This document shows, piece by piece, positions 8,288 to 17,115 of a DNA stretch of 64,000 nt. The notes under the pieces are model-generated. The model searched no databases and was not told the origin of the DNA. It saw only the letters and a program-made list of their open reading frames with translations. The translations under genes and the position numbers were made by a program. Within the stretch, counting starts at the first letter, position 1. Each line of letters opens with the position of its first letter. The stretch covers positions 4,464,001-4,528,000 of the forward strand of contig CP128857.1 of NCBI GenBank assembly GCA_030388725.1, read 5' to 3'. This stretch comes from Prodigiosinella aquatilis. Its GTDB lineage: Bacteria; Pseudomonadota; Gammaproteobacteria; Enterobacterales; Enterobacteriaceae.

Positions 8288-9472
8288 TTAAGCGATAACT
8301 TTAGCAACAACGCCAGCACCTACTGTACGGCCGCCTTCACGGATAGCAAAACGCAAACCGTCATCCATTGCGATTGGCGCAATCAGGTTTACTACCATCT
8401 TGATGTTGTCGCCCGGCATTACCATCTCTACGCCTTCTGGCAGTTCAATCGTTCCCGTAACATCCGTCGTACGGAAATAGAACTGTGGACGATAGCCTTT
8501 GAAGAACGGCGTATGACGGCCACCTTCATCTTTGCTCAGAATATAAACTTCTGATTCAAACTGCGTATGCGGCTTGATTGAACCCGGTTTAGCCAGTACC
8601 TGACCACGTTCCACTTCATCACGCTTCGTACCGCGCAGCAGAACACCAACGTTCTCACCCGCACGGCCTTCGTCCAGCAATTTACGGAACATTTCAACAC
8701 CGGTACACGTGGTTTTCGTGGTGTCTTTGATACCCACGATTTCAACTTCTTCACCCACTTTGATGACGCCGCGTTCTACACGACCCGTCACTACCGTACC
8801 ACGACCAGAGATGGAGAATACATCTTCGATCGGCAGCAGGAACGGTCTGTCAATCGCACGTTCAGGTTCTGGAATATAGGAATCCAGGGCTTCCGCCAGC
8901 TCAATGATTTTGGCTTCCCACTCAGCGTCGCCTTCCAGTGCTTTCAGCGCAGAACCGCGAATTACCGGAGTGTCATCACCTGGGAAATCGTACTGAGACA
9001 GCAGCTCACGCACTTCCATCTCTACCAGTTCCAGCAGTTCTTCGTCATCAACCATGTCACATTTGTTCAGGAACACGATGATATACGGAACACCAACCTG
9101 ACGAGCCAGCAGGATGTGCTCACGAGTCTGAGGCATCGGGCCGTCAGTCGCGGCAACCACCAGGATCGCGCCATCCATCTGGGCAGCACCGGTGATCATG
9201 TTTTTCACATAGTCAGCATGTCCTGGGCAGTCAACGTGTGCGTAGTGACGAGTCGGGGTATCATATTCAACATGAGAAGTGTTGATGGTGATACCACGTG
9301 CTTTTTCTTCCGGCGCGTTGTCGATTTGGTCGAATGCACGAGCCTGGCCACCGTAGGTTTTAGCCAGAACACTTGTGATAGCAGCGGTCAGCGTTGTTTT
9401 ACCATGGTCAACGTGGCCGATAGTACCGACGTTAAGGTGCGGTTTTGTACGTTCAAATTTTTCTTTAGACAC
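8288..9472 (-). CDS. tufA: Elongation factor Tu
   Basis: EF-Tu delivers aminoacyl-tRNA to the ribosome. The 394-residue product begins MSKEKFERTKPHLNVGTIG, with the P-loop GHVDHGKT near residue 19, DCPGH, and NKCD for guanine recognition. It is the last gene of the rpsL-rpsG-fusA-tufA operon and is followed by a clear terminator. A second copy (tufB) probably exists elsewhere, as in relatives; it is not in this window. Confidence 0.98.
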   Translation of the reverse strand: MSKEKFERTKPHLNVGTIGHVDHGKTTLTAAITSVLAKTYGGQARAFDQIDNAPEEKARGITINTSHVEYDTPTRHYAHVDCPGHADYVKNMITGAAQMDGAILVVAATDGPMPQTREHILLARQVGVPYIIVFLNKCDMVDDEELLELVEMEVRELLSQYDFPGDDTPVIRGSALKALEGDAEWEAKIIELAEALDSYIPEPERAIDRPFLLPIEDVFSISGRGTVVTGRVERGVIKVGEEVEIVGIKDTTKTTCTGVEMFRKLLDEGRAGENVGVLLRGTKRDEVERGQVLAKPGSIKPHTQFESEVYILSKDEGGRHTPFFKGYRPQFYFRTTDVTGTIELPEGVEMVMPGDNIKMVVNLIAPIAMDDGLRFAIREGGRTVGAGVVAKVIA

Positions 9473-9540
9473 GGCTATATTCCTTACTCAAATGCTCTCC
9501 CCTTCTGGAAAGAGCACGGGATCAATGATTTAAACCCGGA

Positions 9541-11649
9541 TTATTTACCACGGGCTTCAATAACGGCTTGAGCAACGTTGTTCGGCGCTTCGCTATACTT
9601 CAAGAACTCCATGGAGTAAGAAGCACGACCTTGAGTCTGCGAACGCAGATCAGTAGCATAACCAAACATTTCTGACAACGGTACCTGAGCCCGAACAGTC
9701 TTGCCAGTTGCGATATCTTCCATACCTTCAATGATACCACGACGACGGTTCAGGTCCCCGATAACATCACCCATGTAGTCTTCAGGCGTTTCAACCTCAA
9801 CTTTCATGACCGGCTCCAGCAGAACTGGTTTCGCCTTACCGAATGCTGATTTAAACGCCAGGGAAGCAGCCAGTTTAAACGCCAGTTCGGAAGAGTCGAC
9901 GTCATGGTAAGAACCAAAATGCAGTCGAACCTTGATATCGACGACTGGATAACCGGCCAAAGGACCCGCTTTAAGCTGTTCCTGGATACCTTTATCAACA
10001 GCAGGAATGAACTCTTTAGGGATAGAACCACCAACAATATCGTTGACGAATTCATAACCCACACCACCTGGTTCTAGCGGAGACATGTCAATAACAACAT
10101 GACCATATTGACCACGACCACCGGACTGTTTCGCGTGTTTACCTTCAACATCCGTAACAGTTTCACGGATAGTTTCACGGTAAGCAACCTGAGGTTTACC
10201 GACGTTTGCGTCTACGTTGAACTCACGACGCATGCGATCAACCAGGATTTCCAGGTGCAATTCACCCATACCGGCAATGATAGTCTGACCAGATTCTTCA
10301 TCAGTCCACACACGGAAAGAAGGGTCCTCTTTTGCCAAACGGCCCAGAGCAATACCCATTTTTTCCTGGTCGGCTTTGGTTTTCGGCTCAACCGCAACAG
10401 AAATAACTGGTTCTGGGAACTCCATACGTTCCAGAATAATCGGTGCATCCGGATCACATAGTGTGTCACCAGTGGTAACGTCTTTCAGACCGATGGCAGC
10501 CGCGATATCACCCGCACGAACTTCTTTGATCTCTTCACGTTTGTTGGCATGCATCTGAACGATACGACCCAAACGTTCACGTTGGGCTTTAACAGAGTTC
10601 AGTACAGCATCACCAGACTTAACCACACCAGAGTACACGCGGAAGAACGTCAGGTTACCCACAAACGGGTCAGTGGCGATTTTGAACGCCAGTGCTGAAA
10701 ACGGCTCTTCATCATTAGAATGACGCTCAGCCGGAGTATCTTTACCGTCATCCAGGATGCCATTGATCGCAGGCACATCAGTCGGAGATGGCAGATATTC
10801 GATAACTGCATCCAGCATTGCCTGTACGCCCTTGTTCTTGAACGCGGAACCACAGGTAACCAGAATGATTTCGTTATTCAGCACGCGTTGACGCAGTGCT
10901 TTCTTGATTTCTTCTTCGGACAGCTCTTCACCACCCAGATATTTGTCCATCAGCTCTTCAGATGCTTCTGCTGCAGACTCAACCAGGTTTTGGTGCCATT
11001 CGTTGGCCAATTCAACCATATCAGCTGGAATCTCTTCATAAGTGAAGGTTACACCCTGATCGGTGTCATTCCAGTTGATAGCTTTCATTTTCACCAGGTC
11101 AACAACACCCGTGAATTTCTCTTCTGCACCGATCGCCAGTTGCAACGGAACCGGGGTAGCAGCCAGACGAGTTCTGATCTGCTCTACAACGCGCAGAAAA
11201 TTCGCGCCCATGCGGTCCATTTTGTTAACGAACGCAATACGCGGAACTTTGTATTTGTTTGCCTGACGCCATACGGTTTCAGACTGTGGCTGAACACCAC
11301 CGACAGCACAGTAAACCATTACTGCGCCATCCAGTACACGCATAGAACGTTCTACTTCAATAGTGAAGTCGACATGTCCTGGGGTATCAATGATGTTGAT
11401 ACGGTGCGGTTCAAACTGCTTAGCCATACCAGACCAGAAGGCGGTAGTAGCGGCAGAAGTAATGGTAATACCACGCTCCTGTTCCTGCGCCATCCAATCC
11501 ATGGTGGCTGCGCCGTCATGAACTTCACCGATTTTATGATTCACACCGGTGTAGAACAGGATACGTTCAGTTGTAGTGGTCTTACCGGCGTCGATGTGTG
11601 CACTGATACCGATATTACGATAACGTGCAATAGGTGTTATACGAGCCAT
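9541..11649 (-). CDS. fusA: Elongation factor G
   Basis: EF-G is the translocation GTPase and also acts in ribosome recycling. The 702-residue product starts MARITPIARYRNIGISAHID, with P-loop AHIDAGKT, DTPGHVD and NKMDR, and ends with the domain IV/V region typical of the family. It lies in the str operon between rpsG and tufA. No truncation is seen. Confidence 0.98.
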   Translation of the reverse strand: MARITPIARYRNIGISAHIDAGKTTTTERILFYTGVNHKIGEVHDGAATMDWMAQEQERGITITSAATTAFWSGMAKQFEPHRINIIDTPGHVDFTIEVERSMRVLDGAVMVYCAVGGVQPQSETVWRQANKYKVPRIAFVNKMDRMGANFLRVVEQIRTRLAATPVPLQLAIGAEEKFTGVVDLVKMKAINWNDTDQGVTFTYEEIPADMVELANEWHQNLVESAAEASEELMDKYLGGEELSEEEIKKALRQRVLNNEIILVTCGSAFKNKGVQAMLDAVIEYLPSPTDVPAINGILDDGKDTPAERHSNDEEPFSALAFKIATDPFVGNLTFFRVYSGVVKSGDAVLNSVKAQRERLGRIVQMHANKREEIKEVRAGDIAAAIGLKDVTTGDTLCDPDAPIILERMEFPEPVISVAVEPKTKADQEKMGIALGRLAKEDPSFRVWTDEESGQTIIAGMGELHLEILVDRMRREFNVDANVGKPQVAYRETIRETVTDVEGKHAKQSGGRGQYGHVVIDMSPLEPGGVGYEFVNDIVGGSIPKEFIPAVDKGIQEQLKAGPLAGYPVVDIKVRLHFGSYHDVDSSELAFKLAASLAFKSAFGKAKPVLLEPVMKVEVETPEDYMGDVIGDLNRRRGIIEGMEDIATGKTVRAQVPLSEMFGYATDLRSQTQGRASYSMEFLKYSEAPNNVAQAVIEARGK

Positions 11650-11742
11650 TTGTTTCCTCTATATCCTAGGACGTTCGAATTAGTAAACCCAGACGGGTTA
11701 GCATTTGAAGCGCCCGCTGGGTTATTAACGTCTACGCAGGAA

Positions 11743-12213
11743 TTACCAGCGGTAGTGAGCGAACGCCTTGTTGGCTTCAGCCATACGGTGAACGTCTTCA
11801 CGTTTCTTCACAGCAGTACCTTTATTTTCTGCTGCATCAGAAAGTTCGTTCGCCAGGCGAAGAGCCATGGATTTATCACCGCGTTTACGAGCAGCTTCAA
11901 CGATCCAACGCATTGCCAGAGCATTACGACGAACCGGACGGACTTCAACTGGAACCTGATAGGTAGAACCACCAACGCGACGAGACTTAACTTCGACAGT
12001 CGGACGTACGTTGTCCAGTGCAGATTCAAAAGACTCCAGATGATCTTTACCAGAGCGCTGAGCCAGGGTTTCCAGCGCGGTATAGACGATTGATTCTGCG
12101 GTAGATTTTTTACCATCTACCATCAGGATATTTACAAATTTGGCCAGTAACTCAGATCCGAATTTCGGATCCGGCAAAATTTTACGTTGACCAATAACGC
12201 GACGACGTGGCAT
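11743..12213 (-). CDS. rpsG: 30S ribosomal protein S7
   Basis: S7 nucleates assembly of the 30S head and is the autogenous regulator of the str operon in E. coli. The 156-residue product begins MPRRRVIGQRKILPDPKFG and ends at HYRW, the shorter C-terminal form. It lies 93 bases upstream of fusA and follows rpsL. Confidence 0.98.
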   Translation of the reverse strand: MPRRRVIGQRKILPDPKFGSELLAKFVNILMVDGKKSTAESIVYTALETLAQRSGKDHLESFESALDNVRPTVEVKSRRVGGSTYQVPVEVRPVRRNALAMRWIVEAARKRGDKSMALRLANELSDAAENKGTAVKKREDVHRMAEANKAFAHYRW

Positions 12214-12309
12214 GGAAATACTCCGTTGTTAATTCAGGATTGTCCAAAACTCTACGAGTTTAGTTTGACATTTAAGTTAAAACGTTTGGCCTTACTTAAC
12301 GGAGAACCA

Positions 12310-12684
12310 TTAAGCCTTCGGCTTCTTCACACCGTATTTGGAGCGACTTTGCTTACGGTCTTTAACACCGGAGCAGTCAAGCGCGCCACGAACGGTGTGG
12401 TAACGCACACCTGGCAGGTCTTTTACACGACCGCCACGAATCAGGATCACGGAGTGTTCCTGCAGGTTATGACCTTCACCACCAATATAGGAAGTGACTT
12501 CAAAACCATTAGTTAAACGAACACGACACACTTTACGCAGTGCAGAGTTCGGTTTTTTCGGAGTGGTGGTATATACACGGGTACATACACCACGTTTCTG
12601 CGGGCACGCTTCCAGCGCCGGAACGTTGCTTTTAGCAACCTTCAAGGCGCGCGGTTTGCGAACCAGCTGGTTAATCGTTGCCAT
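12310..12684 (-). CDS. rpsL: 30S ribosomal protein S12
   Basis: S12 is at the decoding centre. I chose the ATG giving MATINQLVRKPRALKV (124 residues, the usual length); the longer open frame would run through the str promoter. The segment TTPKKPNSALRK keeps the lysine whose change gives streptomycin resistance, and GGRVKDLPGVR is also wild type. It is the first gene of the str operon. Confidence 0.98.
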   Translation of the reverse strand: MATINQLVRKPRALKVAKSNVPALEACPQKRGVCTRVYTTTPKKPNSALRKVCRVRLTNGFEVTSYIGGEGHNLQEHSVILIRGGRVKDLPGVRYHTVRGALDCSGVKDRKQSRSKYGVKKPKA

Positions 12685-12763
12685 TAAAAGCTCCTGGTTT
12701 TTGCTTCGTAAACACGTGATAAATCGCCTCATACCAGCCAGAGGCAAAATATGAGGACGCAGA

Positions 12764-12792
12764 ATTTTAGGGCTGGCTGGGTAAGGAGTCAA
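12764..12792 (-). promoter_or_regulatory. str operon promoter
   Basis: On the minus strand TTGACT (12787-12792) and TAAAAT (12764-12769) are spaced 17 bases apart, about 80 bases upstream of rpsL. The arrangement matches the known E. coli str promoter closely. Confidence 0.85.
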
Positions 12793-12813
12793 GAAATATA
12801 CAAAAATACAGTA

Positions 12814-13101
12814 TTACCAAGCCAGCTGCTGGGAATGCCGAGCTGTTAATTGCACAAATTGAGTATAGCTAATGAGTGTGATTTTGCCTGAAACTTGGTT
12901 AGTCAACCCTCTAGCCTCTACATCCTCTTTCAACACATAAATTGGTACGGCTAATACCAGCAGGCGCACTAATGCAGCAGCTTCTTCCAGTGATGCAATA
13001 ACACCATCCTGAAACAGCAGGATTTCGTCTTCTGCACCAACGTTACGTAGCAACGAATCAAAATCCGTTTGATAAGGTGAATGAGAAAGTGTGTGCAGCA
13101 T
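12814..13101 (-). CDS. tusB: Sulfur transfer complex subunit TusB
   Basis: TusB is part of the TusBCD hexamer that relays sulfur from TusA to TusE for 2-thiouridine synthesis at tRNA wobble positions. The product has 95 residues, begins MLHTLSHSPYQTDFDSLLR and has the DsrH fold pattern. It is the last gene of tusDCB, directly upstream of the str promoter. As usual for TusB, the catalytic cysteine is in TusD. Confidence 0.95.
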   Translation of the reverse strand: MLHTLSHSPYQTDFDSLLRNVGAEDEILLFQDGVIASLEEAAALVRLLVLAVPIYVLKEDVEARGLTNQVSGKITLISYTQFVQLTARHSQQLAW

Positions 13102-13114
13102 GACAACATCTCCG

Positions 13115-13474
13115 CTAGAAAGTGAGAACGGAATGATAGGTTGATAAGGTTGTGCGAAGTACGTCTGCCGGCAGGATTTTCACATCCAGAATCCAGCCCA
13201 TGCCTGGCGAAATACCTCGTTGCTGCAAAGATGTCTCGCACACATAACAATGTTCGACATCATATAGAGGGAGCACACCAAAGGTGGCAATATAATTACG
13301 CATCAGCACTTTTTCGGGCTGCTGCTGAGGTAACAATTGAAATACACCATCACCGATAAAGAACACACCAATATTTTCAGTCAGCGCTGACATTGCTAGT
13401 AGCGCGTCCAGTCCTTCCCTGCCAGATGCATTGCCGTGAGGCACATGAGTAAAGACGAAGGCAATACGCTTCAT
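13115..13474 (-). CDS. tusC: Sulfur transfer complex subunit TusC
   Basis: Second subunit of the TusBCD sulfur relay. The 119-residue product begins MKRIAFVFTHVPHGNASGREGLDALLA, a DsrF-family pattern, and contains DVEHCYVCETSLQQRG. It lies between tusD (19 bases upstream) and tusB (13 bases downstream) in one operon. Confidence 0.95.
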   Translation of the reverse strand: MKRIAFVFTHVPHGNASGREGLDALLAMSALTENIGVFFIGDGVFQLLPQQQPEKVLMRNYIATFGVLPLYDVEHCYVCETSLQQRGISPGMGWILDVKILPADVLRTTLSTYHSVLTF

Positions 13475-13493
13475 AATCCGCCCCTAACAACTA

Positions 13494-13886
13494 TTAGAAC
13501 TGGATAACCCGATCGCATATCAGAACCGACTGAGCTAATTCGCCAAGCCCACTTAAATTAAAACCAGGTTGCAGATTTGCCCCTGCCAGATTGAGTTGTT
13601 CTGCCTGTTGATTATCAGTAACACCACGCCGCAGCGCCGCCGCCACACAGACGTTTAATGCGACCTGATGTTTCTGTCCGAAACGCTGCCATGCACGCAC
13701 GAGGTCGAATTCATCACTGGCGGGTGACGTAAACTGATTGGCATTCAATACACCTTCACGATAAAAAAAAACGCTGTCCAACTGATGCCCAACCGCCAGC
13801 AATGTCTGCGCAAACTGCAATGCACTGCTGGCTTGTTGTGTGCCGTAAGCCGGCCCGGTGACCAATAGGCAGTAAGTCAACATCAA
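13494..13886 (-). CDS. tusD: Sulfurtransferase TusD
   Basis: TusD carries the active cysteine that accepts persulfide sulfur from TusA. The 130-residue product begins MMLTYCLLVTGPAYGTQQASSAL and contains NVCVAAALRRGV, whose cysteine corresponds to the catalytic Cys78 of E. coli TusD. Its start overlaps the yheO stop by 4 bases, suggesting transcription together with yheO. Confidence 0.95.
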   Translation of the reverse strand: MMLTYCLLVTGPAYGTQQASSALQFAQTLLAVGHQLDSVFFYREGVLNANQFTSPASDEFDLVRAWQRFGQKHQVALNVCVAAALRRGVTDNQQAEQLNLAGANLQPGFNLSGLGELAQSVLICDRVIQF

Positions 13887-14629
13887 CGATCATGCCCAGT
13901 AAAATCACCGCTCTTAAACTGGCGGATATAAAGATAAACAGTATGCTTGGAAATATTCAGCCGATCGGCAACCTGATTAATGGCATCTTTAATATCAAAA
14001 ATGCCTTTCTCATAAAGGTTAAGAACAATCTGCCGATTTTTGGCGTTGTTGGAAACATTCCGGTCGGCATTAACTTCTTCGATGGTAAACTCCAGCGTTT
14101 GTGCCACCAGGTCATCTACCGACGAAGCGAAATTAACAGAAGAAGCCACTTCTTTGATTTCCGGTGGCATGAATGTCTGCATAATCTGGGAAAAAGGTAC
14201 ATCCAGATTCATATTGATGCACAGTAAACCAATGACACGCTGTTCACGATTACGGATCGCGATAGTTACTGACTTCATCAATACTCCGCTTTTAGCACGG
14301 GTGAAATAAGCTTTTGATACGCTACTATCTTCACCCGCCATATCGTGGAGCATCCGCAATGCCAAGTCGGTGATCGGTGATCCAATTTTCCTGCCGGTAT
14401 GCTCGCCATTCGCAATACGTACAGCGGAGCACTTCAAATCTTCCAACGAATGCAGCACGATCTCACAGTGTCCACCGATCAGCATCGCCAGACCATCAAC
14501 CACAGCTTCATACGACTTCAGGATCTCATAATCCGTCGTCATAAACGGACGGTCATCCAGCAAATCAAGGTCATTGGATTCGCCAGTAACGAGCGAACTA
14601 GACATGGCAGACACCACCCTCAACGTCAT
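13883..14629 (-). CDS. yheO: YheO-family PAS/HTH transcriptional regulator
   Basis: A probable cytoplasmic DNA-binding regulator of unknown signal. After a variable N-terminus, residues around 35-130 match the YheO PAS-like domain (SYEAVVDGLAMLIG and HCEIVLHSLEDLKCSAVRI). The C-terminal helix-turn-helix is in IKDAINQVADRLNISKHTVY. The listed ATG has an AGGAT ribosome-binding site. The ATG at 14605 (MSSSLVTGES) gives 240 residues and aligns better with E. coli YheO, so the start is uncertain. It overlaps tusD by 4 bases. Confidence 0.92.
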   Translation of the reverse strand: MTLRVVSAMSSSLVTGESNDLDLLDDRPFMTTDYEILKSYEAVVDGLAMLIGGHCEIVLHSLEDLKCSAVRIANGEHTGRKIGSPITDLALRMLHDMAGEDSSVSKAYFTRAKSGVLMKSVTIAIRNREQRVIGLLCINMNLDVPFSQIMQTFMPPEIKEVASSVNFASSVDDLVAQTLEFTIEEVNADRNVSNNAKNRQIVLNLYEKGIFDIKDAINQVADRLNISKHTVYLYIRQFKSGDFTGHDR

Positions 14630-14731
14630 TTATTCATCCTATTCATAGGATACATAGTCTAGCAAACAACCCTTCTGTCGTCCTCGTATTTAACCGACGG
14701 GAACTATTTTTTCTTGTACGATTTCGCCTTT

Positions 14732-14786
14732 CTTAAGGTTGAATTAATTCAACCTCTTTACTGTTACCCTGATATACCTATACATA
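14732..14786 (+). promoter_or_regulatory. Candidate PmrA box and promoter of eptA-pmrAB
   Basis: CTTAAG (14732-14737), five bases, then ATTAAT (14743-14748) resembles the PmrA direct-repeat box YTTAAK-N5-YTTAAK with one mismatch. Nine bases on is TTTACT (14757-14762), and 16 bases further TATACA (14779-14784), a weak sigma-70 promoter. The layout, box just upstream of the -35, is the usual one for PmrA-activated genes. Function is inferred. Confidence 0.55.
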
Positions 14787-14803
14787 ATTTGGATATACCG
14801 TAA

Positions 14804-16450
14804 GTGATTAATAATATGCTTAAACTCAAGAGACCAAAATGGAACAGTATCACTTACAATATAGTGTTTGCCGCCTTTATCGCCACGGTACAAAACATCG
14901 CCTATTATCGACAGATTAGTCATCTTGTCGCGATGTCATCCTGGGTTGATACTCTGTTTGTTCTCACGATGCCGATAGTCATTTTTTCCGTACTGAACAT
15001 TCTGTTCACCTTGTTGGCAATGCCTTACTTGCGTCCACTCGTCGTCGCCTTCTTTCTATTGAGTGGTGCCGCCGTTCAATACTTTATGTTGAATTATGGC
15101 ATCATTATTGATCGCACGATGATGCAGAATGTTTTTGAGACTACAGCGGCAGAGTCATTTTCTTTAATTACACCACAATACATAATATGGCTTATATCAC
15201 TGGGTGTTTTTCCTGCTTTTTTAGCATTATGGATTAAAATAAAACCCACCAAGCTGACATGGTTTAACATCGGCACACGTTTCTTTAGTATTGTGCTTTC
15301 TCTATTTGCTATTTTACTGATAGCCACATTCTTTTATAAAGACTATGCGTCTTTAATGAGGAATAATAAAGAGCTAGTGAAATCACTAACCCCCAGCAAC
15401 ATTATTGTCGCGATACACTCTTATTATAAACATAAGGCAATGGATAATCTGCCATTAATCCAGATCGGCCTGGATGCCCACAAAAAACCATTGGCAGAAA
15501 CGGCGACGAAAAAGAATCTGGTTATTCTTATCGTGGGGGAAACATCACGGGCTGAAGATTTCTCATTGGGTGGGTACACTAAAGAAACCAACCCGTTACT
15601 GGCACATGATAATGTTGTCTATTTCGATCATACCAGCTCTTGTGGCACGTCCACCGGGGTTTCTGTGCCATGCATGTTCTCCAATATGCCACGAACCGGC
15701 TATAACGAACAGTTAGCCAGCCATCAGGAAGGTGTGCTGGATATTTTGCAGCATGCGAAAATCAATGTACTGTGGAATGAAAATGACGGTGGCTGCAAAG
15801 GTGTCTGTGACCGAGTTCCCAGCAGGGACATTACTGCATTGGATCTCCCCGGCCTATGTGCGGGAGGTGTATGCTATGACGAAGCTCTGTTTAATGGTCT
15901 TGAAGATTACATCAATAACCTGAAAGGTGATGGCATTATCGTATTACATACGATGGGCAGTCATGGTCCGACATATTATAAACGTTACCCTCAGACCTTC
16001 AATAAATTCACGCCAGCCTGTGACACCAACCAAATACAGAATTGCTCGCGCGAAGAACTCACCAATACCTATGACAACACGATTCTGCATGTGGATTATA
16101 TTGTTGATAGAGCGATTAACGAATTAAAAAGGCACCAGGATAAATTTAATACTGCATTGGTCTATCTTTCCGATCACGGAGAATCATTAGGTGAAAACGG
16201 CATCTATTTACACAGTATGCCCTATTCTATTGCCCCTGAGCAGCAAACACATATACCGATGCTCATGTGGTTATCCAAGGGATATCAGCAACAATTTGCG
16301 ATTAAAGACAGTTGTCTGCGCACTAACGCCAAACAGCGTAATTTCTCGCAGGATAATCTCTTTCATACCCTATTGGGAATGTTTGACATCGACACAAAAG
16401 AGTACCAATCTCAACTAGATATACTTCAACCGTGTCGGGGCAATTCATGA
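14804..16450 (+). CDS. eptA: Lipid A phosphoethanolamine transferase EptA
   Basis: Inner-membrane enzyme that moves phosphoethanolamine from phosphatidylethanolamine to lipid A phosphate, lowering affinity for polymyxin. The 548 residues have about five N-terminal membrane segments (first 180 residues) and then a periplasmic sulfatase-like domain. This domain holds the metal ligand in VGETSRAEDF, the nucleophilic threonine in SCGTSTGVSVPCMFS, HTMGSHGPTYY and LSDHGESLGENG. The start is GTG at 14804; an ATG at 14816 is the alternative. The stop overlaps pmrA by 4 bases, so the three genes form one operon. The DNA is more AT-rich than its neighbours and interrupts the usual yheO-fkpA order. Confidence 0.95.
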   Translation: MINNMLKLKRPKWNSITYNIVFAAFIATVQNIAYYRQISHLVAMSSWVDTLFVLTMPIVIFSVLNILFTLLAMPYLRPLVVAFFLLSGAAVQYFMLNYGIIIDRTMMQNVFETTAAESFSLITPQYIIWLISLGVFPAFLALWIKIKPTKLTWFNIGTRFFSIVLSLFAILLIATFFYKDYASLMRNNKELVKSLTPSNIIVAIHSYYKHKAMDNLPLIQIGLDAHKKPLAETATKKNLVILIVGETSRAEDFSLGGYTKETNPLLAHDNVVYFDHTSSCGTSTGVSVPCMFSNMPRTGYNEQLASHQEGVLDILQHAKINVLWNENDGGCKGVCDRVPSRDITALDLPGLCAGGVCYDEALFNGLEDYINNLKGDGIIVLHTMGSHGPTYYKRYPQTFNKFTPACDTNQIQNCSREELTNTYDNTILHVDYIVDRAINELKRHQDKFNTALVYLSDHGESLGENGIYLHSMPYSIAPEQQTHIPMLMWLSKGYQQQFAIKDSCLRTNAKQRNFSQDNLFHTLLGMFDIDTKEYQSQLDILQPCRGNS

Positions 16451-17115
16451 AATTATTGATTGTTGAAGATGATACATTGCTACAGGAAGGATTATTACAA
16501 GCGTTGAGCAGTGAAGGTTACGTCTGTGATTGTGCCGGTACAGCAAAAGAAGCCCATGCGCTGATCAGCAGCGCTCACTACAGCCTGGTAATTCTGGATC
16601 TGGGCTTACCGGATGAAGACGGATTAACCCTACTCGCGCGCTGGCGTAAAACTAATTACCAGCAACCTGTTTTGATATTGACTGCCAGAGATACGGTATC
16701 TGACCGCGTCAGTGGTTTGGATGTCGGGGCTGATGACTATCTGGTCAAGCCCTTTGCATTGACAGAATTGCAAGCGCGGGTCCGGGCGCTAATCCGCCGC
16801 CATCAAGGTTCCAGTGATAGCCAGATACAGGTCGACAATATTACTCTGGATCTTAATAATCAGCAGGTCACGGTGGATGACAAACCCGTGGTGCTCACCC
16901 CCAAAGAGTTCGCCATTCTCTCACGTCTGATTTTAAAAGCGGGCTCTCAAGTACATCGAGAAGTGCTTCATCAGGATATATATAATTGGAACGACGATCC
17001 CTCCTCTAATTCTCTGGAAGTGCATATCCATAATCTCCGACAAAAAATCGGGAAAAATCGTATTCGCACACTGCGAGGATTTGGCTATTTATTAACCAAG
17101 AGCAGCCAACCATGA
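16447..17115 (+). CDS. pmrA: Response regulator PmrA (BasR)
   Basis: OmpR-family response regulator. It has 222 residues, the usual length, starting MKLLIVEDDTLLQEG. The receiver domain has the acidic pocket (E7, D8, D9), the phospho-acceptor Asp51 in LVILDLGLPDEDG and Lys in YLVKPF. The C-terminal winged helix is seen in LTPKEFAILSRLILKAG and LEVHIHNLRQKIG. I use the ATG at 16447, overlapping the eptA stop, rather than the earlier in-frame ATG inside eptA. It is expected to activate its own operon. Confidence 0.95.
   Translation: MKLLIVEDDTLLQEGLLQALSSEGYVCDCAGTAKEAHALISSAHYSLVILDLGLPDEDGLTLLARWRKTNYQQPVLILTARDTVSDRVSGLDVGADDYLVKPFALTELQARVRALIRRHQGSSDSQIQVDNITLDLNNQQVTVDDKPVVLTPKEFAILSRLILKAGSQVHREVLHQDIYNWNDDPSSNSLEVHIHNLRQKIGKNRIRTLRGFGYLLTKSSQP

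Noticed and set aside
10720..12093. 457-codon plus-strand open frame
   Set aside because: It is antisense to fusA and rpsG and reflects the codon bias of those genes; no family motif.
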